Assembly: GCF_023898315.1 (NCBI RefSeq)
Contig: NC_064619.1
Location: forward strand, 477,813,376-477,877,375
From: Schistocerca nitens
Taxonomy: Eukaryota > Arthropoda > Insecta > Orthoptera > Acrididae
Reading direction: 5' to 3'
Length of the DNA stretch: 64,000 nt
Below the pieces are notes generated by a model. It ran no database searches. It was given only the letters and a program-made list of their open reading frames with translations, and had not been told where the DNA came from. Shown piece after piece: positions 22,124 to 32,929 of this stretch. The position numbers and the translations under genes were made by a program. Numbering within the stretch: the stretch's first letter is position 1; every line of letters begins with the position of its first letter.

Positions 22124-23458
22124 CGAGGGCCGTTCAGAAAGTAACCTCCGGTTGATTTAAAAAAATACACCAAGTTAAATAAAAATATTTTAATATATAC
22201 ATCTTACAACTACATCTTTGCACTATTTTTCTACATAGTCTCCATAGCGATTGAGGCACTTATCGTATCTCTTCACAAGCTTTGAAATTCCTTCTGCATA
22301 AAAATCACCCGCTTGTGCCTGGAGCCAGCCTGTGACCGCATCTTTGAGCTCTTCGTCGTCATCAAACCGCTGTGACCCGAGCCATTTCTTCAAATGCATG
22401 AAGAGGTGATAATCACTTGGTGCCAGGTCTGGGCTGTAAGGTGGATGGTTGATAACGTCCCACTTGAAGGACTCAAGAAGGGCCGTTGTTCTGCGAGCAG
22501 AGTGAGGACAGGCGTTATCGTGCAAAAAAACGATACCGGAAGTCAGCATACCACGGCGTTTGTTCTGTATAGCCCGTCGTAACTTTTTTATTGTTTCACA
22601 GTACACGTCTTGATTAATGGTCGTACCACGTACCATGAATTCAACCAACAACACCCCTTTGGCATCCCAAAACACCGTTGCCATCAGTTTTCTGGCAGAA
22701 AAATCTTGCGAGGCTTTTCTTGGTTTGGTAGGCGAATTTGAATGTGCCCACATCTTTGATTGTTCTTTTGTCTCAGGGTTCACGTACTTAATCCAGGTTT
22801 CGTCACCGGTCACGATTCTATTTAACAATGGTTCTCCTTCGTCCTCATAACGTGACAGAAAGTCTAATGCAGAGGCCATTCTTTGAGTTTTGTGGTGGTC
22901 GGTAAGAATTTTGGGCACCCATCGTGCACAGAACTTACGGTAACCCAATCTTGCTGTCACTATCTCGTACAAGAGTGTCTTAGAAATCTGTGGAAAACCA
23001 GTAGACAACTCCGACATTGAGAAACGTCGATTTTCACGAACTTTTGCATCAACTGTCTGAACGAGCTCGTCAGTCACCAATGATGGTCTACCACTCCTCT
23101 CTTCATCATGAACGTTTTCTCGTCCACTTTTAAATAAACGTACCCATTCACGGACAACTCCTTCACTCATAACTCTTGGTCCGTACACAGCACAAAGCTC
23201 ACGATGAATAGCTGCTGCAGAATATCCTTTGGCTGTAAAAAACCTTATGACAGCACGCACTTCACATTTGGCGGGGTTTTCTATTGCAGCACACATTTCA
23301 AACTGCCACAAAAACTAAACTAGCGCAGGTACGACGTTCACTCGACCACGGCTTGATGCCGACTGACCTGTTGAGTGCGTGAACGCACAGATGGCGTCGC
23401 TACTCCCCCCACAACCCGCACTGTGACCAATCGGAGGTTACTTTCTGAACCGCCCTCG
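22124..23458 (-). mobile_element. Complete mariner transposon with TIRs and TA duplication
   Basis: A 1,335-bp element. The terminal inverted repeats of about 32 bp begin CGAGGGC and include TTCAGAAAGTAACCTCCG; about two mismatches separate the two ends. TA dinucleotides flank both sides (22122-22123 and 23459-23460), the mariner target duplication. It carries one intact transposase gene. Confidence 0.95.
22223..23296 (-). CDS. Mariner transposase, intact (357 aa)
   Basis: Cut-and-paste transposase of the IS630/Tc1/mariner superfamily. I start it at the ATG at 23296, because the frame further upstream has no ATG. The N-terminal paired helix-turn-helix region covers about residues 10-120 (RAVIRFFTAKG, then FSMSELSTGFPQISKTLLYEI), followed by a WVPKIL linker. 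The catalytic triad is visible: D165 in TGDETW, D260 in HDNACPH and D295 in YSPDLAPSDYHLF. With 34 residues between the last two, this is the D,D34D signature of mariner. It ends YDKCLNRYGDYVEK. There are no stops or frameshifts, and the length is normal for the family, so this copy could be functional or a recent descendant of an active one. Confidence 0.94.
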   Translation of the reverse strand: MCAAIENPAKCEVRAVIRFFTAKGYSAAAIHRELCAVYGPRVMSEGVVREWVRLFKSGRENVHDEERSGRPSLVTDELVQTVDAKVRENRRFSMSELSTGFPQISKTLLYEIVTARLGYRKFCARWVPKILTDHHKTQRMASALDFLSRYEDEGEPLLNRIVTGDETWIKYVNPETKEQSKMWAHSNSPTKPRKASQDFSARKLMATVFWDAKGVLLVEFMVRGTTINQDVYCETIKKLRRAIQNKRRGMLTSGIVFLHDNACPHSARRTTALLESFKWDVINHPPYSPDLAPSDYHLFMHLKKWLGSQRFDDDEELKDAVTGWLQAQAGDFYAEGISKLVKRYDKCLNRYGDYVEK

Positions 23459-23460
23459 TA

Positions 23461-24522
23461 CTTTCGAGATTCGTGACGAATGACTTTGATACATGTAACA
23501 TCCAATGTCTGATGAAACTGAATCTGTTGTCATTACACATTTCCATTTGTAGATGCAAAAATAGTTGATGTCCACTAAAGTTCAGTATGTGCAGCACCAA
23601 ACCCATGAACATTATAATAATTGTTATTAAGGGATAGCAGTGATGATGCCTTTTCTCCTCAGATTCCAACTTGAATTTCCAAGCAATTATTGCACCAAAA
23701 CTCTGACTAAGTTAAATTAAAGAAAGATCATTAAGGATGTGTAGCAAGCACTGGTAATCTGCCCAAAAAAAGGGAATCCAAGTAACCATTTCCTTTATAG
23801 TTAGGTAAAGAAATACTTGTATAATTTTTTTTCAATATCTGAGAGGCAGTAAAGTGACATGAGATGTGATACGAAAAAGACATTTATTTGCAATAGAAAG
23901 TTACTGTGCCTTGAACATACCCTGTAATTTTCTAGAATTCTTTGTCATTGTTGAGAAACTTGGTTTTCATACTATTTTGTTCTTTGCATATTGCATGAAA
24001 AGCTTTGAAGTGAATGTGCGAGGTATAAAAGCTTTCACTTTTTTGGGAGGGAGATTCATTATCTCTCCCCCTCAAATTTGCACATATGAATTACAAGAAA
24101 AATGGGAGGCTACTATGTGGGGCTAGCCTATATAAAATAATGAAAAAGGTATATAGTGAACTTAACGAAGCAGCAGCATTTTATTTATTTAACCTGATCT
24201 GTGTAGGACCATCAAGCCCTCTCTCAGATGGGATCAGCTTTTCACAAACGCAGTACCTTTCTGTGTCATAATTACCTAAGAAATAACAATTTTAAAGTAA
24301 CTAAATGTATTACAATGATGTGTGTGTGTGTACTGAGACAATGCGAGTAAATATACTAAGAACTCATAAAGTTGTTACTGCTGTTGCTGTTGCTGCCGCT
24401 GAGGAGTATGACGATGATGATGATGGTAGAAGCATGTATAAAAATAATTTATAGGTGTACAAAATAGATATTTTCTGATATAGCAAGTACTAGGAAAGGG
24501 AAATTTAATGAGACTGTACCAG
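23461..24522. other. No gene recognised
   Basis: AT-rich. Contains short TG and triplet (GCT, GAT) tracts near 24320-24420. No exon seen. Confidence 0.4.
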
Positions 24523-24760
24523 CTAAGAATACTGGGAAATTAGGATGACCTGATTGAAAGGACATAAAAGGGGTAACAAGTGTGTACAGGGACAATGGAA
24601 GTCGCCAAGTTGCTTCAGTAGATATGTTTTTAACAGTCTTTTGAAAATGGAGATGTTCTTCAATTCTCTAATATAATGTGGGAAGTTATTCCAGAGTTGA
24701 GTTGTTGCTACTGACAAGGACATTGAGGAAGTGGCTGAGTGACTGAGTGGCACAGAAGAG
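24523..24760 (-). mobile_element. LINE C-terminal fragment
   Basis: The minus strand encodes TTQLWNNFPHYIRELKNISIF and KRLLKTYL, a pattern typical of the last part of LINE ORF2 proteins (W-N-x-L-P-x-x-I-R followed by F-K-x-x-L-K). It is only about 75 codons long and differs from the other LINE families in the window. Clade unassigned. Confidence 0.55.
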
Positions 24761-24972
24761 ATTTTGCTGTGTGGGGATGGGTGTTTCTGCCATGTTGTTC
24801 CGACAAGTGCATTAAGGTCAAGGTATGCAGTTGGTCATTAATTTCCTGGATATTCTTCCCCTTCAAGCAATTGGAACTCTCCTGCAATGGAAAGGATGGC
24901 TCACCCCAGAATCCACATATGGTGACATAGAGTGTGATGAGGTGGTACTTTCATGGACTGTTTTGCCACAAG

Positions 24973-25310
24973 GTAAGTCTTTCCGCTCCCGGGATTGGAA
25001 TGACTCCTTACCCTCTCCCTTAAAACCCACATCCTTTCGTCTTTCCCTCTCCTTCCCCTCTTTCCTGATGAGGCAACAGTTTGTTGCGAAAGCTTGAATT
25101 TTGTGTGTGTGTTTGTGTGTCTATCGACCTGCCAGCACTTTCGTTCGGTAAGTCACATCATCTTTGTTTTTATATATATATGTCTGCTTGTGTCTGTATA
25201 TGTGTGGATGGATATGTGTGTGTGTGCGAGTGTATACCCGTCCTTTTTCCCCCTAAGGTAAGTCTTTCCGCTCCCGGGATTGGAATGACTCCTTACCCTC
25301 TCATTTCTAG
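24973..25310 (+). repeat. PLE1-family terminal repeat, partly tandem
   Basis: Matches the PLE1 right arm. GGTAAGTCTTTCCGCTCCCG and the following bases occur twice (24972-25019 and 25257-25302), so the end of one arm copy is followed by the start of a second. No PLE coding sequence is attached. A TATATATA tract lies at 25171-25180. Confidence 0.82.
25065..25091 (+). other. Hammerhead-like core in solitary PLE arm
   Basis: Same CTGATGAG, hairpin, GAAA arrangement as in PLE1, unchanged in this separate copy. Confidence 0.33.
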
Positions 25311-25319
25311 CCCAGTTCC

Positions 25320-26925
25320 TGGTGTATAGAAGATGTCCTTTAATAAATATCTTAAAACATTAAGGATTTTTACATTCAACCCTAATTTTATCTGTTAACT
25401 TTTTAAATAGGCTTTGGACTGTGAGGTCAATCTGTGTGAACCACAGAAACCTTCATCTAATCCCCTACTCCTACCCTATATGGATTTCTAGCTTGATGAA
25501 AGGATAAAGGGAAAAACAAACTTACCCCATTCAGATGGCTCTCATAGTGCAGTGGAACATTAATTGGTTCTGAATGCATGTGGAATATTTGAAATTCCTG
25601 GTGCATGCTTGTAATTGGAGGAAACATATTAGTGCCTGAGGAGTTATACCCTGCACTGCAAGTATGACTTTACTGAAGACAGGGTCAAATGTGGCATGAC
25701 TGCATTTAACAATGACACATGGCACTCCTTCAGCATCACATGCACTTCATCACTACTGCAGGGTCATCATCAGCCATAGATTCCACAGATCTCTTGTTTT
25801 ACTCTCCAGTTTGTAGATTCTTATCAGTGAGAAGTTACTGATTACCAGTCCAGTGAACAATTGTACCAGATGGAGCAGACCTGTAAGGAAGCTACCGAGA
25901 TAGGTGATGCACAGAGCAAAGTAAATGCTAGAGTTTTAACTGTGTATTTAGTAAAATTAAAATAATGTCCATGGTAAACCACATCATAGCAATCTACCAT
26001 GCCACTGATTTATCCATCCCTAAGTCTTCAGGTCACCCTATCACTTGGTGGAATGGTGGGTGTTGCTCTGCAATCTGGTAAGGTGTGCAGCTCTGTTACA
26101 GTTTAAGTTAAAACTAACAGCAGAAAACTTCTCTGTCTTTCAAGTTGCAAAGGGCAAAAATTGACAAACAGTCAAAGAGTGGAAAAAAGAGGTCCCGGGA
26201 AGTGTTACTGGACTAATTCAACGATTCCGCTATCTCCACTCAAGTATGTCAAATAATCACGAAAATTTCTCTTGGAACACTTCAGCCACCTATTATGAGG
26301 ATGCTGTATTTCCAGGCATCTGGAGACATTATGAAAACAAAAGCAGAACACTTTGATGGCATCTGCTGCTGTCAACCAACATCTATCATTCAGCCACAAC
26401 TATGTGATTGTGGAGAGGGGCTGAACAGATTTCTGAATGACAACTAACGAATGCTATAAATGTCCTTGCTCCCTGTGTCAGCTGGATTCGGCACTGTGAC
26501 CAATCTGAACTTCTAGAGATTTTTGCTACTTGACTTTCGGTTTGTGGGTGGATAGTGGAAGGGGAAGTGTAGTTGAATTACAGCCTCATAACATATTTGC
26601 TGTAAATCCTTTCACAAAATACAGACACTCACACTTCAGTTTCTTTTATTTATTACTAGTGAATCCCGCAATGCTTAATATGTATGGGAATTAGATATAT
26701 GTTCTAATCTCCCCTACCTCTTCCGCCTCTCTGACCTTGAGCCTTGTTTCCTGTTATTGCAAATAAAAGCTCAATTGGGGACTGAAGTCACTTAAAATGA
26801 ATGGCTAAATCACATGGGATGACTGATATATGGGGTAGAACAAGACCACTCCAGCTGCTGGATCTGAGAGGATGTGGTGTGTGTCATATATAAATATAAA
26901 AGTCTGAGATTTTTGCTAATGTTCG
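25320..26925. other. No gene recognised
   Basis: No coding or mobile-element signal recognised on either strand. Confidence 0.4.
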
Positions 26926-28025
26926 AGTCACATTAATGTTATCACCACCTATATTTGATGTCAATGTCCAATAACCACTCACAGATGGCAGGGATACCAG
27001 TGGTGGAAGGTACTTGTATAAAAGTTGTTTAAGGGGGACATGGAGAACAGTGATATTGTTGTAATGCAGGAATGGAATGATTTATCTCACTTCCACAATG
27101 ACCTCATCATAGGCTTTTGGGCTAAGGGTGGAAGCATTTCTGAAAAAGCTAAGTTTGTAAACTTTTTGCACGCTGCTGTGGTTAAAGAATGCTGTGCCTA
27201 GTGAAATGATGCTATCCAAAAGTGATGCCAAAGCAGCTGTGGCGCACCATGGGCCAGAGATGACAGGGGTGGACGATGAATGCAGAGATGTGTACAGACA
27301 ATTAGATGTGCAACTGCGGAGCAACTCACCACCCAGAGGAACCAAGGAGCTACCAACACCAACTCCTCAATGACCGTTTAGCAAACTGCTGCTTAAGGGC
27401 CTCTGCACTGGCACCTGGTTCATGCATCCATGTTGACTGTTGTTCAGTGTCGAAGTCTGGAATTTGCAAGCCAGTACCACAACTGGATGTCCATCAAGTG
27501 GTGGCAGGTGGTCTTTTCAGATGAATCACGTTTTCTGCTCCATCGTTCGTGAAACATCTGAAAGCAAACTCCCTGCAACAATCATCAGACGGGTCCAGAC
27601 CAGAGGAGGGAGCGTTATGGTCTGGGTAATGTTTTCATTGCATTCACTGGATGAGCTCCTCATTCTGAAAGGCACTATGGATCAGCTCAAGTATGCACCT
27701 ATCCTTGGGGACCATGTCCATTGCTACATGCAGTTTGCTTTTCCTTGGCTCAAAGGCATCTACCAGCAGGACAATGCAATGTGTCACAGCTCACAGTGTA
27801 TATAAATAGGTCAAAGAGCACCAGGATGAGTTCACTGAAATATCCAGGCCACCAAATTCCCTGGATTTAAACCCAATTGAGAATCTGTATGACCACCAGG
27901 GTCGGGCTACTCACGCCATGGATCCTCAAATGAGAAATCTAGTGCAACTGGCTACAGCACTGGAGTCAGCATGGCTAAACATCCCTGTCAGTGCCTTCCT
28001 GAAACTCACTGACTCTCTTCCTGCA
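26926..28025 (+). mobile_element. Decayed Tc1-like transposon
   Basis: The plus strand begins with a TIR-like region (CACATTAATGTTATCACCACC near 26930). It then shows a Tc1-type transposase in broken frames: RGGSVMVWVMFSLHSLDELL and ILGDHVHCYMQF (about 27600-27740), GIYQQDNAMCHSSQ with the second catalytic Asp (27758-27795), and a region homologous to SPDLNPIENLWD near 27860-27890 (here LDLNPIENLYD). The N-terminal HTH region is scarcely recognisable. The 3' end runs into the 3' end of LINE B at about 28030. Not functional. Confidence 0.75.
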
Positions 28026-31000
28026 TGTCTCAGATTAGATTAGTTTTCGTTCCATAGATCCGTGCTGAAGAGATCCTCGTGGATGTGGAACATGTCATTT
28101 TTTTTAAGCTGAAATAACAATACTAATAGTATGAATATATACAATACATCATTTGTTTCTATTAAAAAATTCGTCAATGGAGTAGAAGGAGTTGGCCACT
28201 AGTAAGTCTTTCAGGCTCCTTTTAAACTGATCTTTATTTGCAACTAAATTTTTTATGTTTACTGGCAAATTATTGAAGATGAGTGTTCCTGAGTAGTGGA
28301 CCCCTTTTTGAACTAAAGGAAGTGCTTTTAAGTCCTTGTGCAGATCATTTTTGTTCCTGGTATTGTATGTATGAACTGAGCTGTTTGTTGGAAAAAAGAG
28401 ATATATTATTTAGGACAAATTTCATTAATGAGTAAATATACTGAGAGGCAGTAGTTAGTATACCCAGTTCTTTGAAGAGGTTTCTACAGGACGTCCGTGA
28501 ATTTACTCCACAAATAATACGTATTACACGCTTTTGGACTCTGAAAACTTTTGTTTGACTTTAAGAGTTACCCCAAAATATTATACCATATGACATTATG
28601 GAATGAAAGTAGGCAAAGTATGCAAGCTTTTTCATTTTTATATCGCCTATGTCTGCTAACACTCGAATTGCAAATACAGATTTGTTAAGGCGTTTCTGCA
28701 GTTCTGTGGTGTGCTCTTCCCAACTGAATTTATTATCAAGTTGTAATCCCAGGAATTTAAGACTGTCAACCTCTTCTATCTGCTCTTCTTCGTATTTTAT
28801 GCATATGCTGGGTGGAAACCTCTTACAGGTTCTGAATTGCATATAGTGAGTCTTTCGAAGTTTAATGTCAGTGAGTTGGCTTTAAACCATTTATTAATAT
28901 CCATGAAAATATCATTAGCACATCTTTCTAGAACTACACTTGACATACTATTTATTGCAATACTTGTATCATCTGCAAACAAAACGAACTTTGCTTCTGG
29001 CAGTGTAACTGATGAGAGATCATTAATGTACACAAGAAAAAGCAATGGCCCTAAGATGGATCCTTGTGGGACACCACATGTAATTTCTTCCCATTCCGAT
29101 GATGACTGATGACTTAATTCACTAGTCCCTTGCACTGACACCCTTTGTTTCCTGTTAGTGAGGTATGACTTGAACCATTTTGCAGCACTGCCCGTGACAC
29201 CATAGAATTCTAATTTACTTAAAAGGATGTTGTGGTTCACACAATCAAATGCCTTTGACAAATCACAAAAAATACCTGCTGCTTGTAATTTGTTATTTAA
29301 TGAATTAAGTACATTTTTACTGTAGGTGTAAATAGCCTTCTCGATATCAGAACCCTTCAGGAATCCAAACTGTGTTCTTGATAATGTTATTTGTGGTCAG
29401 ATGGTTGAGCAGCTGCCTGTACATTACTTTTTCTAAAATTTTTGAGAATGCTGGCAAAAGTGAAATCGGTGTGTAGTTTGATGGTATCTCTTTATCCCCT
29501 TTCTTGAATAGAGGCTTAACATCTGCATATTTTAGCCAGTCAGGAAATGTCCCAGTTATAGTTGACTGGTTACACAAGTAACTTAGAATTGTACTAAACT
29601 CACAAGAACATGCCTTAATTAACTTTGTTGATATTTCATTGTCCCCTCTAGAATGCTTTGTTTTTAAAGATTTTATTATGGAGGTTATTTCTTTTGGTGA
29701 ATTGAGTGATATATTCATGTCCTTGAAGCTATTTGTGAAGGCTAGTTTCAGATATTCAAGGGCATTATTTACTGATCCTGAAAGTCCCATTCTATCAGTA
29801 ACAGATATAAAGTACTTGTTAAATAGATTTGCCACACTATGCCCATCAGTTACTAATGTGTCATCTACCCTTAGTGCTATTTGCTCCTGTTACTTTCTGG
29901 TTCTGCCAGTCTGCTCTTTCACTATATCCCATATTGTTTTTATTTTGTTCCCTGACATTGCTATCTTCTTCTCGTAGTGCATTTGTTTAGACGTCTGAAT
30001 TACTTTTTTTAATGTTTTACAGTATTCCTTGTATTTAGCTAAATCATCAGCATTGGAGCTATTCTTGGTTGACATATACATTTTCCTTTTTGTCTTACAG
30101 GAAATCTTTATTCCTTGTGTAATCCATGGTTTTATTATAGACTTCTGTTTAATTTGAGTAACTTTTAGAGGAAAACAGTTTTCAAACATGGTACTGACAT
30201 TGTTCATGAATGTGTTATATTTTTAATTCATGTCATGAGCACTATAAACATCTTTCCAGTTCATATCTTTGAGCAGTTTTCTAAAACACTCAATTTTTGG
30301 TTGATTGACTACTCTCCTGTACTCAGATTTAGCAGTCTTGGTAATCTGCTTAGAATTTACATCTAAAACAAGGAGCTGCATGTCATGATCTGATACTCCA
30401 TTTATAACAGGTTTTATGATATGATTTTGTTCCTTTGATTTGTCTATAAAAATGTTATCAATGGCTGTCCTTGAGGATTTAGTGATCCTAGTTGGAAAGT
30501 TTACAGTGTGAGTTAGATTGAAAGACAACATTACTAACTGCAGTGAATGTTTATTGGAAGATTGCATTAGAAAATCTGTATTAAAGTCACCAGCAATCAT
30601 AATTTCTTTGTTTCTTCCTGTTAAATAACCCAAAAGAGCTTCTAGATGATCTAAGAATAATTATAATTTCCTGCAGGTGCTCGGTAAATAGTTATTATTA
30701 TATAGGATCTGTTATGGAATTCTACTTCTGTTGCACATGCTTCTAGATGCTGCTCTAAACAGAATTTATTAATGTCAATGTTCTTGAATTTATGGCAGTT
30801 TTTGATAAATGTGGCAACTCCTCCTCCATCCATATCTACTCTGCAGAAGTAGGAAGCTAGCTTAAATCCTGAAATGTCTAACATATCTATATCAGTGGTC
30901 ACTTGATGTTCAGAGAGGCAGATTATGTCAATTTGGTTAGATGAATTCATTTCATCGATACAAATGAGTAGTTCATCAACTTTATTTCTAAGTCCCGGAA

Positions 31001-31870
31001 TGTTCTGGTGTAATAAAGATAACTGATACTGCATACTAATGGGATTGTAACTGCTTTGGCGAAGATGAACTGGCAGTTTCTGATTACTTTGTGTTAAACA
31101 CTGTTTAAATGGAGGCTGTATGATAAAATCTGACTCCTGTTCATCTGTTTTCTCAAACTGAGTGTGTCTGCCAATCTCTCTTAAAACTCGTTTTCTTTCC
31201 CCCTTCCCTATCCTAAAAAAGGCATCCCTCTGACACCTGTGACCACTGGTATTTTACCACTTGTGCCAGTGTCCCCCCTTAAGTTTTCTGCAATCAACCC
31301 AGACAGTTTTCCCTTCCCTTTCCTATTGAGGTGAAGGCCATGCCTAGTGCAGTCCCACCTATCGATAGCATCTACAGGAATCAAACCAATATGGGACCCT
31401 ATATCCGTCCTAAGCAGCCACTCCAACTCCAAGTTCACCCTCCCTACGGAAGAGTTCAAATGAGGCCGATCATGGCGTCTCAACACAGACACAAATCCCA
31501 CACTCGTATGCTTCGTTGCTGATGCTATCTTCACCAGGTCACTCTCTATGGAATATTCAGAGTCTCTGCCAATGCTATTTCCCGGACCACCCACTATAAC
31601 CACGGCATCCTCCTTTGTGAAATCCTTGCATAAAGCATCCTCTGTTACCTGACCCAGATCTGCACTAGGCTTGAAAAAGTTTGTGACCTGGTACTCTGGA
31701 CCTAGATTTTCCTGCAGTAGTTGGCCAACAACTCTACCATGGGAACTACCTAACAACAGAACTTCCTTTCTCTTTACAAATTTCCCTACCTGTTTCAAGT
31801 CCTTGAAAGCTTGTTGTGCCCTTTCTACAGCTTTCAACAGCAGTCCGTGTTGCAAAAGGTGGTCAATTCA
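28026..31870 (-). mobile_element. LINE B (CR1/L2-like), multiply broken
   Basis: On the minus strand: ORF1 with an SGNH-like domain (31855-31208), then ORF2. The endonuclease spans 31034-30230 (LLHQNIPGLRNKVDEL, DIICLSEHQV, DGGGVATFIK, IAGDFNTDFL, VSDHDMQLL). The RT spans about 29835-28800 (SRGDNEISTKLIK, DVKPLFKKGDKEIPSNYTPISL, KAFDCVNHNILL, CGVPQGSILGPLLFLVYIND, catalytic FADD at 28968-28979). A C-terminal domain (FHSIMSYGIIFWGNS) and a 3' UTR follow, ending with the same terminal motif as 12081-12725. At least two nonsense codons and three frameshifts are present. Despite that, all domains are retained in order, so this is a full or near full-length copy. Confidence 0.88.
31208..31855 (-). 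CDS. LINE B ORF1 fragment: SGNH-esterase-like
   Basis: About 215 open codons without an ATG at the 5' end, so the N-terminus is missing or lies in another frame near the adjacent GA repeat. SGNH-like blocks are visible: LLLGSSHGRVVGQLL (block I, Ser after GS), VIVGGPGNSIGRD (block III position) and RHGLHLNRKGKGKL (block V). As in LINE A, His occupies the usual Asp position of the D-x-x-H pair. LINE A's Cys cluster and coiled coil are not present in this fragment. It precedes the endonuclease ORF on the same strand, the expected LINE order. Confidence 0.75.
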   Translation of the reverse strand: MQHGLLLKAVERAQQAFKDLKQVGKFVKRKEVLLLGSSHGRVVGQLLQENLGPEYQVTNFFKPSADLGQVTEDALCKDFTKEDAVVIVGGPGNSIGRDSEYSIESDLVKIASATKHTSVGFVSVLRRHDRPHLNSSVGRVNLELEWLLRTDIGSHIGLIPVDAIDRWDCTRHGLHLNRKGKGKLSGLIAENLRGDTGTSGKIPVVTGVRGMPFLG

Positions 31871-31890
31871 AGCTGTCACTTTAATGTGAC

Positions 31891-31891
<1 letters not shown>

Positions 31892-31933
<42 letters not shown>

Positions 31934-31942
31934 TGTCTGTGT
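31892..31942. repeat. (GA)n then (GT)n microsatellite
   Basis: About 20 GA units followed by a short GT-rich tract, at the 5' boundary of LINE B. Confidence 0.95.
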
Positions 31943-31974
31943 GTGTTCCCCTTTATATTATACACATGAAAAAA

Positions 31975-32075
31975 TATGTAATTTATGTCTGAATGTTTAT
32001 TAGAGCATTGTGTAAAAATTGGAACTCAATTCATCAAGAACTGTTTTAAATTTTCGGTAACATTGGGAAAACAAC
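31975..32075 (+). repeat. Diverged direct repeat, copy 1
   Basis: Resembles 32800-32915: shared pattern TATTAGAG...TGTAAAAATT...TCAAGAAC...TTTT...GG(C/T)AA. The two copies flank the deleted mariner at 32092-32765. Confidence 0.55.
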
Positions 32076-32091
32076 CTGGCTTTATGTGATG

Positions 32092-32190
32092 GGTGAATCA
32101 AATTAAAACCTTAAAAATCATAGTATCCATGTTGTTCAACACACTTTGTCCAGTGAATGCACATGGATTCCTCTGAAGAAGGGTGATAGT

Positions 32191-32233
<43 letters not shown>

Positions 32234-32765
32234 CTCGTGCCATGGCACCCACCTTGCAAACACTTTGTGAAACTTAGGCACTTCATGAATGATGTGATTT
32301 GCTAAGCCATGACTAATGTTCAAATAATTTGCAGCTATTTAATCCACTGTCACACAGCAATTTTCCATCACAGTCACTTCAACTGCTGCAGTAGACTCTG
32401 GTGTCACAGGTGGTGTGCCTGATCCAGGCATTGAGCATTTGTCACAAAAGTCAGGCCACTTTTGAATTTTCTACTCCAGCCAAACAGTTGCTGCAGCAAT
32501 AGACATGCATCACCTTTCACTGATGGATTTCAATAGGTTTTGTACCTTCACTGCTCAGAAAATGTGTGACAGAACACTGTTCTTCCTTGGTTCAGGTCAC
32601 AGGCCATTTTGAACTGGTATTGTGGCTGCATTTCGCTTGTCTGTAGCATGCTGCCAGTTATAGCGTGTTCCTTCCTTCATTGGCGACAGTACTGCCAACT
32701 TACAGAAAAATGGTGTGATACGTCTGCTTTTAATTACACTTTTCAGGTTTTCATTTGACACTGCC
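32092..32765 (-). mobile_element. Internally deleted mariner
   Basis: Short inverted ends: GTGAATCAAATTAAAACC on the left, and the right end reads GTGTCAAATGAAAACCTG on the minus strand. Reading minus from 32480, a mariner N-terminal DNA-binding region is recognisable (NISHGLANHIIHEVPKFHKV followed by FARWVPWHEL), with a stop just before it. The catalytic domain is missing, and a CA microsatellite (32192-32231) interrupts what remains. Non-autonomous relic. Confidence 0.7.
32192..32231. repeat. (CA)n microsatellite inside mariner relic
   Basis: About 20 CA units directly after the WVPWHEL-coding sequence. Confidence 0.95.
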
Positions 32766-32799
32766 TCATATTTATATACTGTATATATGTTTAAAAAAT

Positions 32800-32915
32800 A
32801 TGTAGCCTATGCCCATCCCCAAACGTATATTAGAGAACCATGTAAAAATTTGAAGTAAACTGGTCAAGAACATTTAGTGAACTTTTCAAGATCTCTGGCA
32901 AGAAAATTAAACAAT
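32800..32915 (+). repeat. Diverged direct repeat, copy 2
   Basis: Counterpart of 31975-32075 on the other side of the deleted mariner. Possibly halves of one older repeat split by that insertion, or two copies of it. Confidence 0.5.
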
Positions 32916-32929
32916 TTGTCTTTATATAC

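Noticed and set aside
22394-22850. Plus-strand frames opposite the mariner transposase
   Set aside because: Shadows of the intact minus-strand gene.
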